The notes below the pieces were generated by a model. It was not told where the DNA came from. It saw only the letters and a program-made list of their open reading frames with translations, and ran no database searches. This document shows, piece by piece, positions 41,621 through 52,391 of a stretch of 64,000 nucleotides of DNA. Numbering within the stretch: position 1 is the first letter of the stretch; every line of letters begins with the position of its first letter. The stretch is from Aplectana chamaeleonis. Lineage: Eukaryota; Nematoda; Chromadorea; Rhabditida; Cosmocercidae. The stretch is from contig JAPDOI010000417.1 in assembly GCA_029168955.1 (NCBI GenBank), positions 186,001 to 250,000 of the forward strand, written 5' to 3'. Both the position numbers and the translations under genes were made by a program.

Positions 41621-41638
41621 ATGATCTCATTGCTGCTG
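41621..41638 (+). CDS. grl: grl exon 1 (MISLLL)
   Basis: An 18-nt coding exon beginning ATG and ending CTG/GTACGT. It supplies the first half of the signal peptide, too short to be found by frame length. Confidence 0.85.
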
Positions 41639-44600
41639 GTACGTCGTCTACTTTACTACGTTTTTTTTTTACTTATACCACCCATTCACTAGCATGTAAC
41701 CAATGGTTTAGAGAAATTTGAAGCTTTCCTTCAGTCTGAAACACAACTAAGATTTTCAAAAATCAATTTTCTGAAACTTCCTTATGGATTTTTTCTCTGT
41801 TGTTTTACAGATCCTTTTACCCTCCCTGCTGGCCCAATATGCCGTACCAGCCGGCTTTGGCGGATGCGGTGGATGTCCGATGCCTGTCTGCCAACCCCGA
41901 CCAATCTGTCCACCACCTCCAATGCAGATTTGCCCTCCTCCACCACCTTGCCCACCACAGTAAGTTGAAATTTCATACAGATAGTAAAGCCTTTTTTTGT
42001 AAACTTTTAAACCCCAGGATATCCGAATGCCTCGAATTTCGGATAAGTCGTAATCCGTTTCATGGCGAAATCATTAAAGGCAGCAGACACGCTCGAGAAA
42101 GTTCTTGAGATTAGCACGCTTCTGGAGTCGCATGGCTCCTAGTAGAATTCTTACGTCGTTGGAGGCGTCAAAAACAAGTCAAAACAACTAAATTTCAGTA
42201 ATGAAAATCGAAAAATTTCTGCAACCCCGCCCCTGAGCTTCTGCAACCCCGCCCCAAAATACAAACTCGTCCGGATGGATAGTACTAATACAGTCACTTT
42301 GGCTGGTTTTTGATGCCTCCAACGAGGTTAACGTTTGAGTACAGGCTGTGAGAGAATATCGGCTTCTCTATCTCAATCGTTTTGTTCCTAATATTCGCTG
42401 TTTCAAGAGCGCGCGGTAAAACTCGTCCACTTTCAACTGATAACAAAATAACCGTTATTCCTCTATTTGCACACAGTTTTCGATCGTTTTTTCGTCAGTT
42501 TTCACTACAAGCAGCTCCAAACCTTCGATTTGTGTCATAAAATCAATGCCATTTTTGAGCGTGTCTGCTGCCTTTAACAAGGATAGTCTCTGTAGCATAA
42601 AACGCTTTTGCGAAAACAAACAATGTGAACTATCCCGTTCTGAGCAGCTGGTTCCGAAAAAGTTATGACCTCACAACACTCGTTTTCTGTACCTAAATCA
42701 CCTTCCAAATTCATGCAATCTTTCGAAGATCATGAAAATGGATCTCGCAACTCTGTGCAGCGCCCAAAATAATCCTGTTAGACAAAGTTTCAGTGAAACC
42801 ACGCTTTTCGAACTTTGGACAGACTTGACTTACTTGACTTAATCGGTTGGCTTTCGCCTGACGCGGTCATTCCGCATCTTCACCGAGGTGTGCCGTCCTA
42901 GTAGTCAGCCGTGTCCATTTTTCACGGTCTTCAGCCACAATTTGAACACATTCCATCCAGCTGTCACTATTCCATTTCCTGCGAAACGAAACATCGCGCC
43001 TGAACTGTCTTTCGATGCCGAGTGACTTTAAATCCTCTATAACCACATCCGTCCAGAACTTTCGCCTACGCCCAGGTGGCCGTTTCCAGACAGGATTTGG
43101 AAGCATTTTTAAAGCGTGTTGTACGAGACGATCCGGCGTTCTTCTTAGTATATGCCCGAGCAGTCGAAGTCGACTTTCCATTGCTGCTTGAGATGGCGTT
43201 AGGAGATGCTGGCACCTCCCTCGTGTCAAGCGTTGATGTACTGCGTCGATTTCCTTGTAAAGGTCTTCGTTATGGCATACACGCGGCCAGAAATATCCAA
43301 GCAAACGCCTAAAAGCTTCCTCTGCGTCCAATCCAACCTTTCGATCTGCGTTTTCGGTGCTGCCCACGTCTCCGATCCGTACATCATGATAGGGCGAATA
43401 GCGGATAGGTAGACGCGCAACTTGACTTCCTTCGCGATGGTGGTAGACCACAAACACTTGGTTAGAGAATTGAATGCAGACGTAGCTTTCGCACATCGTT
43501 GTCGAATATCCGCTGCATAACTACCATCGTTCTTCAGCAAACAGCCCAAATAACAGAAATCGTCCACCAGTTCGATACGTTGTCCGTCCACACAAACTCC
43601 AGTTGAAGGCCTCTGAGAGACCCACATCTGCTTGCATTTGTCGGGACGAAGACGAAGTCCATAGGCTGCGGCATACTTCGAAACGAGGTTCACAATCCTT
43701 TGCAGTTTTGCGTTGTTTTCAGCGAATAACACAATGTCGTCGGCGTACTCCAGGTCGACAAGAGAGCGTCCTGATGGTGTTAGGATCACATCCGCAGGAA
43801 ACTGTTCTGCAACTCTACGCATGATGTCATCAACGGCGAAGTTGAAAAGAAAAGGTCCTGCAACGGCTCCTTGCCTTACTCCTGTTTTCACCTCGAAAGC
43901 TGACGTAAATCCGACAGGTGTACGAACTGCTGCTGTTGTTCCTTTGTTCATGTCCTCGATTAACCGAACATACGTTTCCGGGACTCCATCTGCTCGCAGA
44001 GCATTGAGCAATCGATCACGATGAGGAGAGTCGAACGCGGCTTCAAAGTCCAAAAAAGCAAGCTGTAATGGCTTCGAAAACCGCTGCCACGATTCAATTA
44101 CTCTTCTCACAACGAACACTTGGTCGATGGTCGATCTTCCAGGTCGAAAACCGGCTTGCTCATCTCTGGTCGTTCCTTCACGATGTTTGATAAGTCGCTC
44201 GAGAATGATACGTTCTAAAACCTTGTACATGACACGAAGTAGAGAGATTCCTCTGTAGTTCTTAGGATCCGTGACGGATAGCTTCTTGTGAAGAGGTACG
44301 ATGATCGCATGTCTCCACGAATCGGGTATCCTTTCGCTCATCCATATGGCACGGATGGTGTTGGTCATTTCACGAATCCCAGACGGAGGAAGAGCTTTCA
44401 GCATTTCAGCAGTGATGTTGTCATCTCCACCTGCCTTTCCATTCTTCATTTTCCGGACACAATCCAAAACTTCAGACTCAGTCGGCGGTTCCTCACTGAC
44501 ATCGTAATGTGCTCTCTGAACATGCGGGAGCTCAGGTACTGACGGCGCTGGACGATTCAGTAGTGAACTGAAGTAATCCTTCCATATTGGCAGCGTCGCA

Positions 44601-47600
44601 TCACCAACTGCAACTCCATTGGTAGTGTTCAAGACAGGAGAAAATCTCTTCATCTTCCCGCTATACTGTCGCAGCAACGTGTAGGCTTTCTTCGGATTCT
44701 TCTCCTCCCAAGCCTTCTCGAACTCCTTAGCTCTACACGTCCACTCGTTCGCGGTCACTTTGAAGCTGCCGACGCAACTTCCTCCTCAGACGCTTCTCCT
44801 CCACGAAGTTTCCTGCAGTTCGGAGAGCACATACTCTGTTGTAGGTAGATGTTGTTTCTTCTGAGACGTAGGCGAACTTCTTCTTAGGCTGTACAACCGG
44901 GAGTGCCTCTTTCGAAGCGTCCTGGATGCACTTGACAAAAGAATCCGCGTCGCAAAGTTTCTTCTTAGTCCGTACTCCGATGTGAATAGAAACGCGTTGT
45001 CGGAAATTCCTTCTGCACTCTTCATCTCTGAGACTTGTCATGTCAATCCTCTGAGAGGCTGAGCCCTCGCTTCCTCTTATGAATCCTCGCAGTGAAGTTC
45101 AACAGAACAGGACGGTGATCCGAATCGAATGCGACATCCCACACAGCTCTAGATCTTCGAATGTCCGATACTGGAATATTCCTCGTCAGGACATAGTCAA
45201 GCTGTAGTTTCAAAGTTGTCATCTTCCGCTTCCGCTGCTCTTCTGGAGATAGCCGGGTTGGTCCCTGCCACGTAAGCTGATGGCGGCGATGATTCCTCTT
45301 GAATGTCGATGCAATAATCAGACCACTGCGTTCACAAAAGTCGACAAGGCGGTAGCCATTGTCCGATGTTTGCTCCACTGGGTAGAACCATTTACCGAGT
45401 ACTTCGGATTCCTGATCAAGTCCCATCTTCGCATTTGCGTCAATCCCCACGACAACAGCATGTTGACAAGGTATCCTGGCCAGCAACGTATTGAGTTCCT
45501 CATAAAACGCATCCTTCGAATTGTCTTCGGCGGTTTCAGTGGGCGCATGAGCACTCACTATCCACAGATTGAATCCTCTGTGATCCCGCAGTCGTACGAA
45601 TGCATTCCGATACGACGTTGAGCCGAACTCCTTGACCATACCATTGAAATCCTTCCTTACAGCTATTGCACAGCCTCCCACTCTCCTATCGTCAGCGTTA
45701 CCGCAGTAGATGGTGTACTCTCCGACGCTGATGACGGGTCTATCCTGAGGCGGGTTTCCTGCAAAGCAGCCAACGGTGCATGGAAATAGCTCAGAAGTCT
45801 GGATAGCGCAGTTTTTTGGATATCACTCGACAGCGATCGACAGTTCAGGGTGGCGAAATTGTGGCTTGTGGCCAAAGACTCCATGACTCCCTAGGTACGG
45901 ATCCTAAGGTGTTATGGACCAGAGGCCTTAGTGTGCCGGACGGCGACACCTTTATGCAATGTGCGGGATACTTTCGCGATATAGTTGTGCACGCTATATC
46001 GCTCGAACGTTCCCTGTGTACACTCAAACGTCTGCTGGGTTCAGTAGAAGCAGGGGCACCAACGAGCAGGTACCAACAGACTTGTATACACACCCCCTTT
46101 GGACAGAGTCAAAACGTTTTGCACTTGTACACATTCTTGGTTGAGCGGTGACTTATGTATTCCAATCAAGTGGTTTTGATAGCCTCAAAAAGGCAGCAGA
46201 CAAGCTCGGAAAAGCTGTATGGATAACTAAGCCGTTAGGAGCGCATGGCTCAAATTAGAATGCTTACGCCGCTGGAAGCGTCAAAAATGAGTCAAGTCCG
46301 AAAATTTCGTAGACTCCGCCTATGAGCTTAGCGGACTTCACCCTCCCCCCCCCCAAGAGAAACTCGTCCAGAATGGTCATTCGTATACTTTTTTTTGGAG
46401 ATTCTAACGAAGTAAGCGTTCTACAATACAAGCCTATTTTTTTGGCCATACCGCAAAAAAAATCTTTTTTTTTCGCTCTTTTTTCATAACTCTGTTCAAA
46501 ACGGTCCATTAGGGAATCTAAGGAGATATTGGGAATCAGCATCGTGTGCTCTATCTTCTTAAATAACCCACGGCTTAACGCATGGCTTTCTCTTCAACAG
46601 GATATGTAGGCAAAATTAGACATAAAGCAATCAACCCGAAACGCTCATAAATGCGATTTCGCAATTAAGGCAAGAGAATGTGTCCATGTTGTTACGCTTA
46701 CATTCTTTGTAAAAAGTGCGCCACTTAGCATGCTAAAAGAGAGATCTCCCGATCCTGATTCCAAATATCTCTTTAAATTCTCGAAATGACCATCATGAAC
46801 AGCGTCATGACAAAAGGGCGAAAAAAAAACGCTTTTGCCTATAGTGTACTACTGGCCATAAAATTCTATTTCTTCGATTTCACAACCACTTTACCGCTAG
46901 CAACACTACCCCAATCCAGCGGACATGGTACGCTGTAACTCGTCCGTTTCCAGTCCATAGGGACAACAACTCATTATTTCCCCATTTTCTTCCAGTTTTA
47001 GTGGTTTTTTCGTTAGTTTAACATATTAACAGATCCCAACCAGGGGTGTGCGGAAATTTTTTGAAAAATTTCAGAAAACAGAAAACAGAAAATCGACTTT
47101 GTCAGAAAACAGAAATCCGAAAACAGAAAGGCCAAAACGGCCAGAAAACAGAAATCAGTAAACAGAAAATATTTAGAAAAAAACTTATTGCATTTTAACT
47201 TTTTTTCAAGAGGAAAGAGAGTGTAATTCTGAACATCTTTGGTATACCTGTCATACAATATCTACGAGACTGGGCAAAGAACCAATAAGACAGTGATAGT
47301 AGCGATGGCACGTCAATGACAGGTAGATCATCATTGAAGGCACTTACTCTGAGAGATTTAGCCGAGAAATAGCCCACCAGGCCCCACAGAGGTTCTTGAT
47401 GTGCTATTTCTCGAATATTTCTTGATTTTTTCCCAATTATTAGGCGGCTAAGATCATGTTCTTTATAAAATAGCCTAGAAGTAGCCGAGCAGTAACAGAG
47501 AAATAACCAAGACGTGACAGGCACACCAACTCTCGACGCTGTCCTTCCCGGCTCGCCGAGCAGCCGCCTTGGCCCAAGTACCGCAAACTTGGGTAATTGA

Positions 47601-50600
47601 ACCAACCGCGGTGTTGACATCCATATAATGCCTCAAGAATCGCGAGTATCCTCAGACACGGGTGTAGGGTCGCCCGGGCGGTTTTTGCCTTTGGTGTCCA
47701 GGTGATCCCACATCCCTGTCTGAGAATTCTCGTGACCGCGCCGCAGCACGCTTTCGCAATCAGCGTGCACTTTGCGGACGGGACGGCAATGCGGAGTTGA
47801 GCTGTACATCCCTTGGGAAGCACTATTTGGCGTCCATTTCTCGGCAAACATTTTTTGGCGGCTATTACTAGGCTATTACGCTGCAACCAGCTACTTCCCG
47901 ACCATTTCCCGGCTATCACACAGAAAACATGCATTTCTTGGCTGTTGATCAGGTGAATTTCTCAGAGAACGCCAGTACAGTACCGAGCATATTTTTTGCA
48001 AAAAAATCGTTTTGCGGCGTTTTTTTGCGCTCACAAAGCGTCTCATCGCCGTAACTCACTTCAAAGTTGACGAAATGAGTTTTTTCAGGTAGTTTTCGTG
48101 TTCCTCTCAGTAAGGCGAATATAATGGTTTGTGTAGAAAGCCCTTTTGACTCCGGCATTTTGTTGAAAAATGTGTATTTCCTTCTAAAATTCACATCGAC
48201 CACAGGTCAAAACATGACGGATTACCGCTACCATGACCGTCTGATCAGTTCATAATGAGGAGTTTAAAGGTGCACATATGCAAATTTCAATAAACTTTCG
48301 GAGTTAAATCTATCCTTTTGGAAAACTATCGTATAGGACTAAATGAAAGCAATCCAGAAATGACTTCAGAATTGGAATTGGACCACTTTGAAGCAAGTTA
48401 TGGCTTTGCGGCGCTTTGTGAGCGCAAAAAAAAACGCCGCAAAACGCTTTTTTTGCAGAAAATTTGCTCGGTACTGTACGTCAGCACAGTAGGGGTTGCA
48501 TCCCTCGTTGTCAGCAGCTGCTGCTGACAGCTAACAGCAGCAGTTGCTATTGATATCAAGGAGCTCAACCCCAGCAAGTGTTGGAATCATATACCGCTTT
48601 CAGCAGCAGCTGCTGCTGCTAGCGGAAGTTTGCACTCGATCTTTGCCCTAGGACACAACCTCCACTGTGCCTAAGTTCTTAGTAGGTGAGCAGGGTTCGC
48701 GATAAAATCAACTGATGATTACTGTTGATAAGAATGCATGTTTTACCATCACAAAAGTGAGAAAAGTGAAAAGTTGCAGGAGAAACGCACAAAAACAGCT
48801 TAGAACAGCTAATTGGTGGGTATGCGCACGCCCCAACTAACACGATTCATATAAGTGCTGGTTTTTTCGTTTAGCAACCTATTCATGCTTTTGTGGAAGC
48901 GGCAAATGCCGCGCAATATCAGTAGGAAAACGAGAAATGAGATGTTTGATCCCGTTACCGAGCATTTGTTTTTTCATTTCTCTATTCATAATCCGCGGCA
49001 TTTGCTGCTTCGCAAAAGTATGAATATGGTTTAACAGCAAGGCCGTAGACGGCAAAACAAACATACATAGAGATTTAATTGTGGGCAAGGTGACAACCAA
49101 CAATATTTTGTTCCTGAGCGTTTTTCCTCTGAGTTTTCACCTAATTTCACTTTTGTGATGATCATGTCTACCTTTTCATCAGGATACTACAACAACCGTT
49201 TCTTATGGCGATCCCTATCTTTAGCAGCAATCGCACAATTGAACACAAATAAGAGCGAAACCATATAAACGACTTAACAAACTGCACTGTCCAACCGACC
49301 TGGTTCTCGTTGATTTTTGCAAGTTTTTCAGAAAACAGAAATCAGAAAACAAAAAGTCCAAAACGGCCAGAAAACAGAAATCAGAAAACAGAAAACAGAA
49401 ATTTCCGCACATCCCTGATCCCAACCTCCGACTTATGTCATAAAATCGATGTCTATTTGAGCGTGTATGCTGTTTTTAAAAAGCTAATGCTGTCAGAACG
49501 GTGTGAAATTTCATCCCATGGCTTTCCACTGGACTTTCAACCAAGTCTAAGACATTGAACTACTTTGGTGCACCTACGCACAAAGATTTGCTTTGGTGTT
49601 CAAGAACCGTAAAATGGACATCGTTGGATAATCGTTCATGGATGGAATTTGAAATCGGGTGGAAATCTTCGAACTCAACCAACCAAACCTGATCTAATTC
49701 CAAAATTGCAAATTTTTCTATTTGTATAAGATATCCCGGAAAAGTTCTGATTTTGTTCTGAAATTCCTATCAAATTTTCAAACATGTCTTGAGACGACAC
49801 CAAAGTTCCAGCATAAGCAACCATTGTGCACTCTTAAAGGAAAACAAATGAAGTCTAGAAGTTTCAGTGCATCTCATAAAAACTGCTTGGAGCAAATTGA
49901 AATGTTATAGTAGATGAAAAAGTTTCCATTTTTCAGAAAAAAAGATCCAACGCATCAAAATTCAGATACTAGAAGTCATATCCGAGTTCATGTCAGAGGA
50001 TCGCAGATTTAGTGAAATCCTGTCTCTTCCGATTCAGATTCTGTCCACCTCCTCCAATCTGTCCTCCACCTCCGGTATGTCCACCTCCACCGCCACCTCC
50101 TCCACCTCCACCGCCACCAATGTGCGCCTGTGCCAGGCCAGCCTATATCCCAATGTATCCAGCATATTCACACTACGCAGCCTATCAGGGATATCCTCAA
50201 GCATATTCGCCACCCATGCAAGCCCCAATGGAAACTGCTGCTGGCGGTTGCGGTGGAACAGTAGCAGTCATACCACCTAGGCCTCCGATCGCACAGGTAA
50301 GTTCAGGGTATGCAACAGTTATTTATTTATGTTCTGTTATTTCTGCTCTGCATTTCAGAACGATTGCTGCTGTGGCTGCTCCTCGCCCTGCAAGTATAAA
50401 CGAAGGGCAGCTGCCTACAGCAGCAAGACCGTGGACCCATCCTGCAACAGCGAATCGCTCCGCACAATAATTCAGGAGGTAATTTTGTTCTGACAAAAAC
50501 ATTTCTCTGTGCCCTTCGTCCGATCAATACATTCAACCATGATCCTCTATGATTCGCTATAATCCGAGCATTCCTAGAAATTCATCTTCAGATGCCTACC

Positions 50601-52062
50601 CAACCATAAAAAAGAATTATACCATATTTTATGAGGGTTAAAACGCTGAAATTGGAACTGCTCCCCCAACAATACGCTACGAGCCTTCATAGCGCAGTGG
50701 CTAGTGCTGCCCGAGGCCAGCCGTGTGCTTCCAGGTTCAAACCCTCCTGCTGGCAAAGTTTTTGCATTAACGTTCTTGAAGAGCAACAGCTGTGGCTAAA
50801 CTAGAATGTTAGTTTATCGATTATAACAGCCATATTCGTTCAGCCCTTATTCAGAAAAGTTATGGTCTATAATCCCAAGTATTGTCAAAACGCCAAGAAT
50901 CGCGACGCTTCCTGCAAGAAGCGCCACCATAATTCGTAACGCAGTGGTTAGTGCTGTCAGCTGCCAGCCGATTGTTGTCAAGTTCGACTCCCGTCGCTGC
51001 CAAAATTTTTGCACTGGCGTTTTTCGAAGTTCAACAATTGTGTAACATTCTTATGCTAATTTGTAACAACCAAAGTGTCAAAAATAGTGTCCACAATTTT
51101 CAGTTCGAAGAAACAACGCAGAGAATATTGTCAGCGAGGAGAACTGAACTCAGGAGTTTCTAACTGCATTCAGAGCAACAGCAACCCCTTTGCTATGCAG
51201 GCCTTCAACGTTTTTTTTTTCACCTATCCTGGTTGAAATAGCTCGCGAATTTCTCCAGTAAATGCATGGGGAGTTGAAAACGGATTCTTCACAGCTCACT
51301 TGATAGCACTTGATAGCAGACCAAAAAAAAATGTAATCGCATGGATCTAGCGGATAAATAGATCAGATTGTTTCCTAATATAATTTGTGGATCAAACCAG
51401 TCATAGGAGAGATGAAGAATTAGTTACGAAAAGAAAAAATGGAACAAACAACATCAGTGATAAATATTACCAACAACTGTATGAAAGCAGCTATTTCTAG
51501 CTGATAACTCATTCCTAATGCCATTTCATGGTTGCCGAACTATCAAAAAAAAACTTCCGCAGTCATTAATGTTTAAAAACACCAGTGCAAAAATTTTGGC
51601 GCCAAGGGGCACTAAACTTGAAAGCTACCGACCGAGAGATAGCAGCCCTAACCACTGCGCTAAGGAGGTCTGCAGCGTCTCTGACAGCGCGCACATCATT
51701 TTCAGGGTTCTCACTCCACTGAAATTGATGGCTTACAGCTACTTTCAATAAAACATGGACAGCTCAAAAAGATATTCCACAGAAGCACGCATAACAGCGG
51801 ATCAGATACGCATATCTGTATGAATAGATCAGACAAACTGGTTAGGTCATCCCGAAGTACAATAATAAGTGACAAATTACAGAACATCGCCTCGGACGCA
51901 TCTGAATCAAAGAGGAACATCCAAGCGATGGCCGAAAAGCAGCTGAACGTCAGCGTCAATGTCATCTGCGGATCCGGAGAGTTCAGCTACATCGCTCACA
52001 CGGAACGCTTCTGTCAGAGCACCAAAAATGACATCACTTGTTATGCTTTCCAACCTCTATGA
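41621..52062 (+). CDS. grl: Ground-like (GRL) hedgehog-related protein, five exons, 241 aa
   Basis: Exons 41621-41638, 41811-41959, 50038-50296, 50359-50478 and 51883-52062 sum to 726 nt, all phases agreeing and every donor GTA(A/C). The leader is MISLLLILLPSLLAQ, a clear signal peptide. Then comes GFGGCGGCP and a Cys/Pro region (CPPPPMQICPPPPPCPP, FCPPPPICPPPPVC, a long Pro run), a Tyr/Pro/Ala stretch (YAAYQGYPQAYSPPM) and GGCGGTVAVIPPRPP. The C-terminal Ground-like domain spans about the last 100 residues: DCCCGCSSPCKYK, CNSESLRTIIQE, SDASESKRNIQAMAEKQLNV, then SVNVICGSGEFSYIAHTERF and DITCYAFQPL-stop. GRL proteins are secreted, nematode-specific relatives of hedgehog ligands, with suggested roles in cuticle and apical matrix. 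Intron 2 is 8.1 kb and holds an antisense LINE and nested transposons. All splice sites and the frame are intact, so the gene is probably functional. Confidence 0.93.
41811..41959 (+). CDS. grl: grl exon 2, signal peptide end and Cys/Pro region
   Basis: Acceptor TGTTTTACAG, donor CA/GTAAGT. Encodes ILLPSLLAQYAVPAG, then CGGCPMPVCQPRPICPPPPM and onward to CPP. Phase 2 out. Confidence 0.9.
42074..42577. mobile_element. TTAA-type MITE, family D (D-1), 504 bp
   Basis: TTAA (42074-42077) then AGGCAGCAGACACGCTCGA. The right end is GAGCGTGTCTGCTGCCT then TTAA (42574-42577). Lies in grl intron 2. Non-coding. Confidence 0.85.
42867..43496 (-). pseudogene. RTE-2 C-terminal region
   Basis: Continues the RT frame after a frameshift near 43300: DAEEAFRRLLGYFWPRVCHN, then RLRLLGHILRRTPDRLVQHA, PNPVWKRPPGRRRKFWTDVV and DREKWTRLTTRTAHLGEDAE-stop. 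The GHILRR and W-x-x-W motifs are usual at the end of RTE proteins. Confidence 0.82.
43226..44758 (-). pseudogene. RTE-2 reverse transcriptase (510 codons open)
   Basis: RT motifs in order: MKNGKAGGDDNITAEMLKAL, WRHAIIVPLHKK, PKNYRGISLL, DEQAGFRPGRSTIDQVFVV, LAFLDFEAAFDS, KTGVRQGAVAGPFLFNFAVD and LEYADDIVLFAENN (intact YADD). Then FCYLGCLLKNDGSYAADIRQ and PIMMYGSETWA. The palm is complete. Frameshifts lie at both ends of this frame, so the whole protein is not made. Confidence 0.92.
44733..45041 (-). pseudogene. RTE-2 linker between endonuclease and RT
   Basis: RRNFRQRVSIHIGVRTKKK, then TYNRVCALRTAGNFVEEKRL. This corresponds to the basic linker of RTE proteins. It is offset by frameshifts from both neighbours. 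Confidence 0.7.
45043..45884 (-). pseudogene. RTE-2 endonuclease domain
   Basis: NFATLNCRSLSSD, then LAALQETRL (catalytic Glu), a frameshift near 45670, GGCAIAVRKDFN, IVSAHAPTE, VVVGIDANAKMG (metal-binding Asp/Asn) and DSDHRPVLLNF (catalytic SDH). All key residues of the EEP endonuclease fold are visible. Confidence 0.88.
47041..49417. mobile_element. hAT-4, 2.4-kb non-autonomous hAT, perfect 8-bp duplication
   Basis: CAGGGGTGTGCGGAAATTT ... AAATTTCCGCACATCCCTG. The duplication ATCCCAAC is at 47033-47040 and 49418-49425. The subterminal word is AGAAAACAGAAATC. The interior has 'agaaatagcc' words. It is a sister of hAT-5. No transposase frame. It contains a Tc1-type MITE at 47978-48476. Confidence 0.92.
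47978..48476. mobile_element. Tc1/mariner-type foldback MITE inside hAT-4 (499 bp)
   Basis: CAGTACCGAGCA ... TGCTCGGTACTG flanked by TA on both sides. The arms extend through 'tttgcggcgtttttttgcgctcacaaagcg'. The sister hAT-5 has the empty site (GCCAGTATGTTAGCACAG near 53435), which proves insertion at a TA. Confidence 0.88.
50038..50296 (+). CDS. grl: grl exon 3, Pro-rich and Tyr/Ala region
   Basis: Acceptor TTCCGATTCAG. The split codon CA+A gives Gln, then FCPPPPICPPPPVCPPPPP. It ends GGTVAVIPPRPPIAQ at GTAAGT. The Pro run contains a short CCACC microsatellite. Confidence 0.9.
50359..50478 (+). CDS. grl: grl exon 4, start of Ground-like domain
   Basis: Exactly 40 codons, phase 0 both sides, after a 62-bp intron. 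Encodes NDCCCGCSSPCKYKRR and CNSESLRTIIQE. The CCC and C-x-x-x-C cluster is diagnostic for the domain. Confidence 0.95.
50683..50792 (+). mobile_element. tRNA-derived SINE, copy 1
   Basis: A box TAGCGCAGTGG (50690-50700), B box GGTTCAAACCC (50734-50744), then a shared tail GCTGGCAAAGTTTTTGCATTAACG. Lies in grl intron 4. Confidence 0.65.
50921..51042 (+). mobile_element. tRNA-derived SINE, copy 2
   Basis: A box TAACGCAGTGG, B box AGTTCGACTCC, tail GCTGCCAAAATTTTTGCACT then GGCGTTTTTCGAAG. The tail is far more conserved between copies than a tRNA trailer would be. Confidence 0.68.
51555..51675 (-). mobile_element. tRNA-derived SINE, copy 3 (minus)
   Basis: On the minus strand: TAGCGCAGTGG, a degraded B box (AAGTTTAGTGCC) and the tail GCCAAAATTTTTGCACTGG then TGTTTTT. 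Confidence 0.62.
51883..52062 (+). CDS. grl: grl exon 5, end of Ground-like domain
   Basis: Acceptor AAATTACAG, then NIASDASESKRNIQAMAEKQ, VICGSGEFSYIAHTERFC and CYAFQPL-TGA. Confidence 0.95.
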   Translation, partial: NIASDASESKRNIQAMAEKQLNVSVNVICGSGEFSYIAHTERFCQSTKNDITCYAFQPL

Positions 52063-52242
52063 ATTTTCTTCATACAAGTTTAGGAAGCAACTACGGTCTT
52101 TCTTACCTAACTGATACTCAGCTATACTACCTTATCTGTATATTTTGTGTCTGCATTCACGTACCTCATCGTGACGGTTGCCATATACGCAATTGACCAT
52201 CACTCTTACAGATTATCACAACTGCTTTATTTGTAATTACTC

Positions 52243-52248
52243 AATAAA
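52243..52248 (+). promoter_or_regulatory. Polyadenylation signal AATAAA of grl
   Basis: Canonical AATAAA about 180 bp after the grl stop, followed by a T-rich stretch. It lies just before MITE B-2. Confidence 0.75.
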
Positions 52249-52391
52249 TGCTGTTCTCACTTTAGAACTCAATGCGAAACTTAAAGGCATCGTTCGCGCT
52301 GAGAATCAATTTTCATTTTTCAGGCTCAACTTCATGATTGAGCCCGTTTGACTACACTTGTAAACAAAACTTTGGGCAATGAGGTTGGAAG

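Larger units (their letters stand above)
42825..46150 (-). mobile_element. RTE-type LINE (RTE-2), nearly full length, antisense in grl intron 2
   Basis: Endonuclease plus reverse transcriptase run from about 45884 down to 42867, with about 250 bp of probable 5' leader and a 3' tail of AAGTCAAGT-type units (rc of about 42826-42842). It is younger or better kept than RTE-1 but carries about four frameshifts. It is a different subfamily (YADD box, different tail). Confidence 0.88.
46187..49479. mobile_element. TTAA-type MITE, family D (D-2), split by hAT-4
   Basis: The left half (46187-47032) starts AGGCAGCAGACAAGCTCGG. The right half resumes after 49425 and ends GAGCGTGTATGCTG...TTTAA. It matches D-1 when hAT-4 is removed. 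The left TTAA has decayed. Confidence 0.8.

Noticed and set aside
47060..47170. AGAAAACAGAAATC repeats as a microsatellite or array
   Set aside because: They are the subterminal repeats of a hAT element, present at both ends of hAT-4 and hAT-5.
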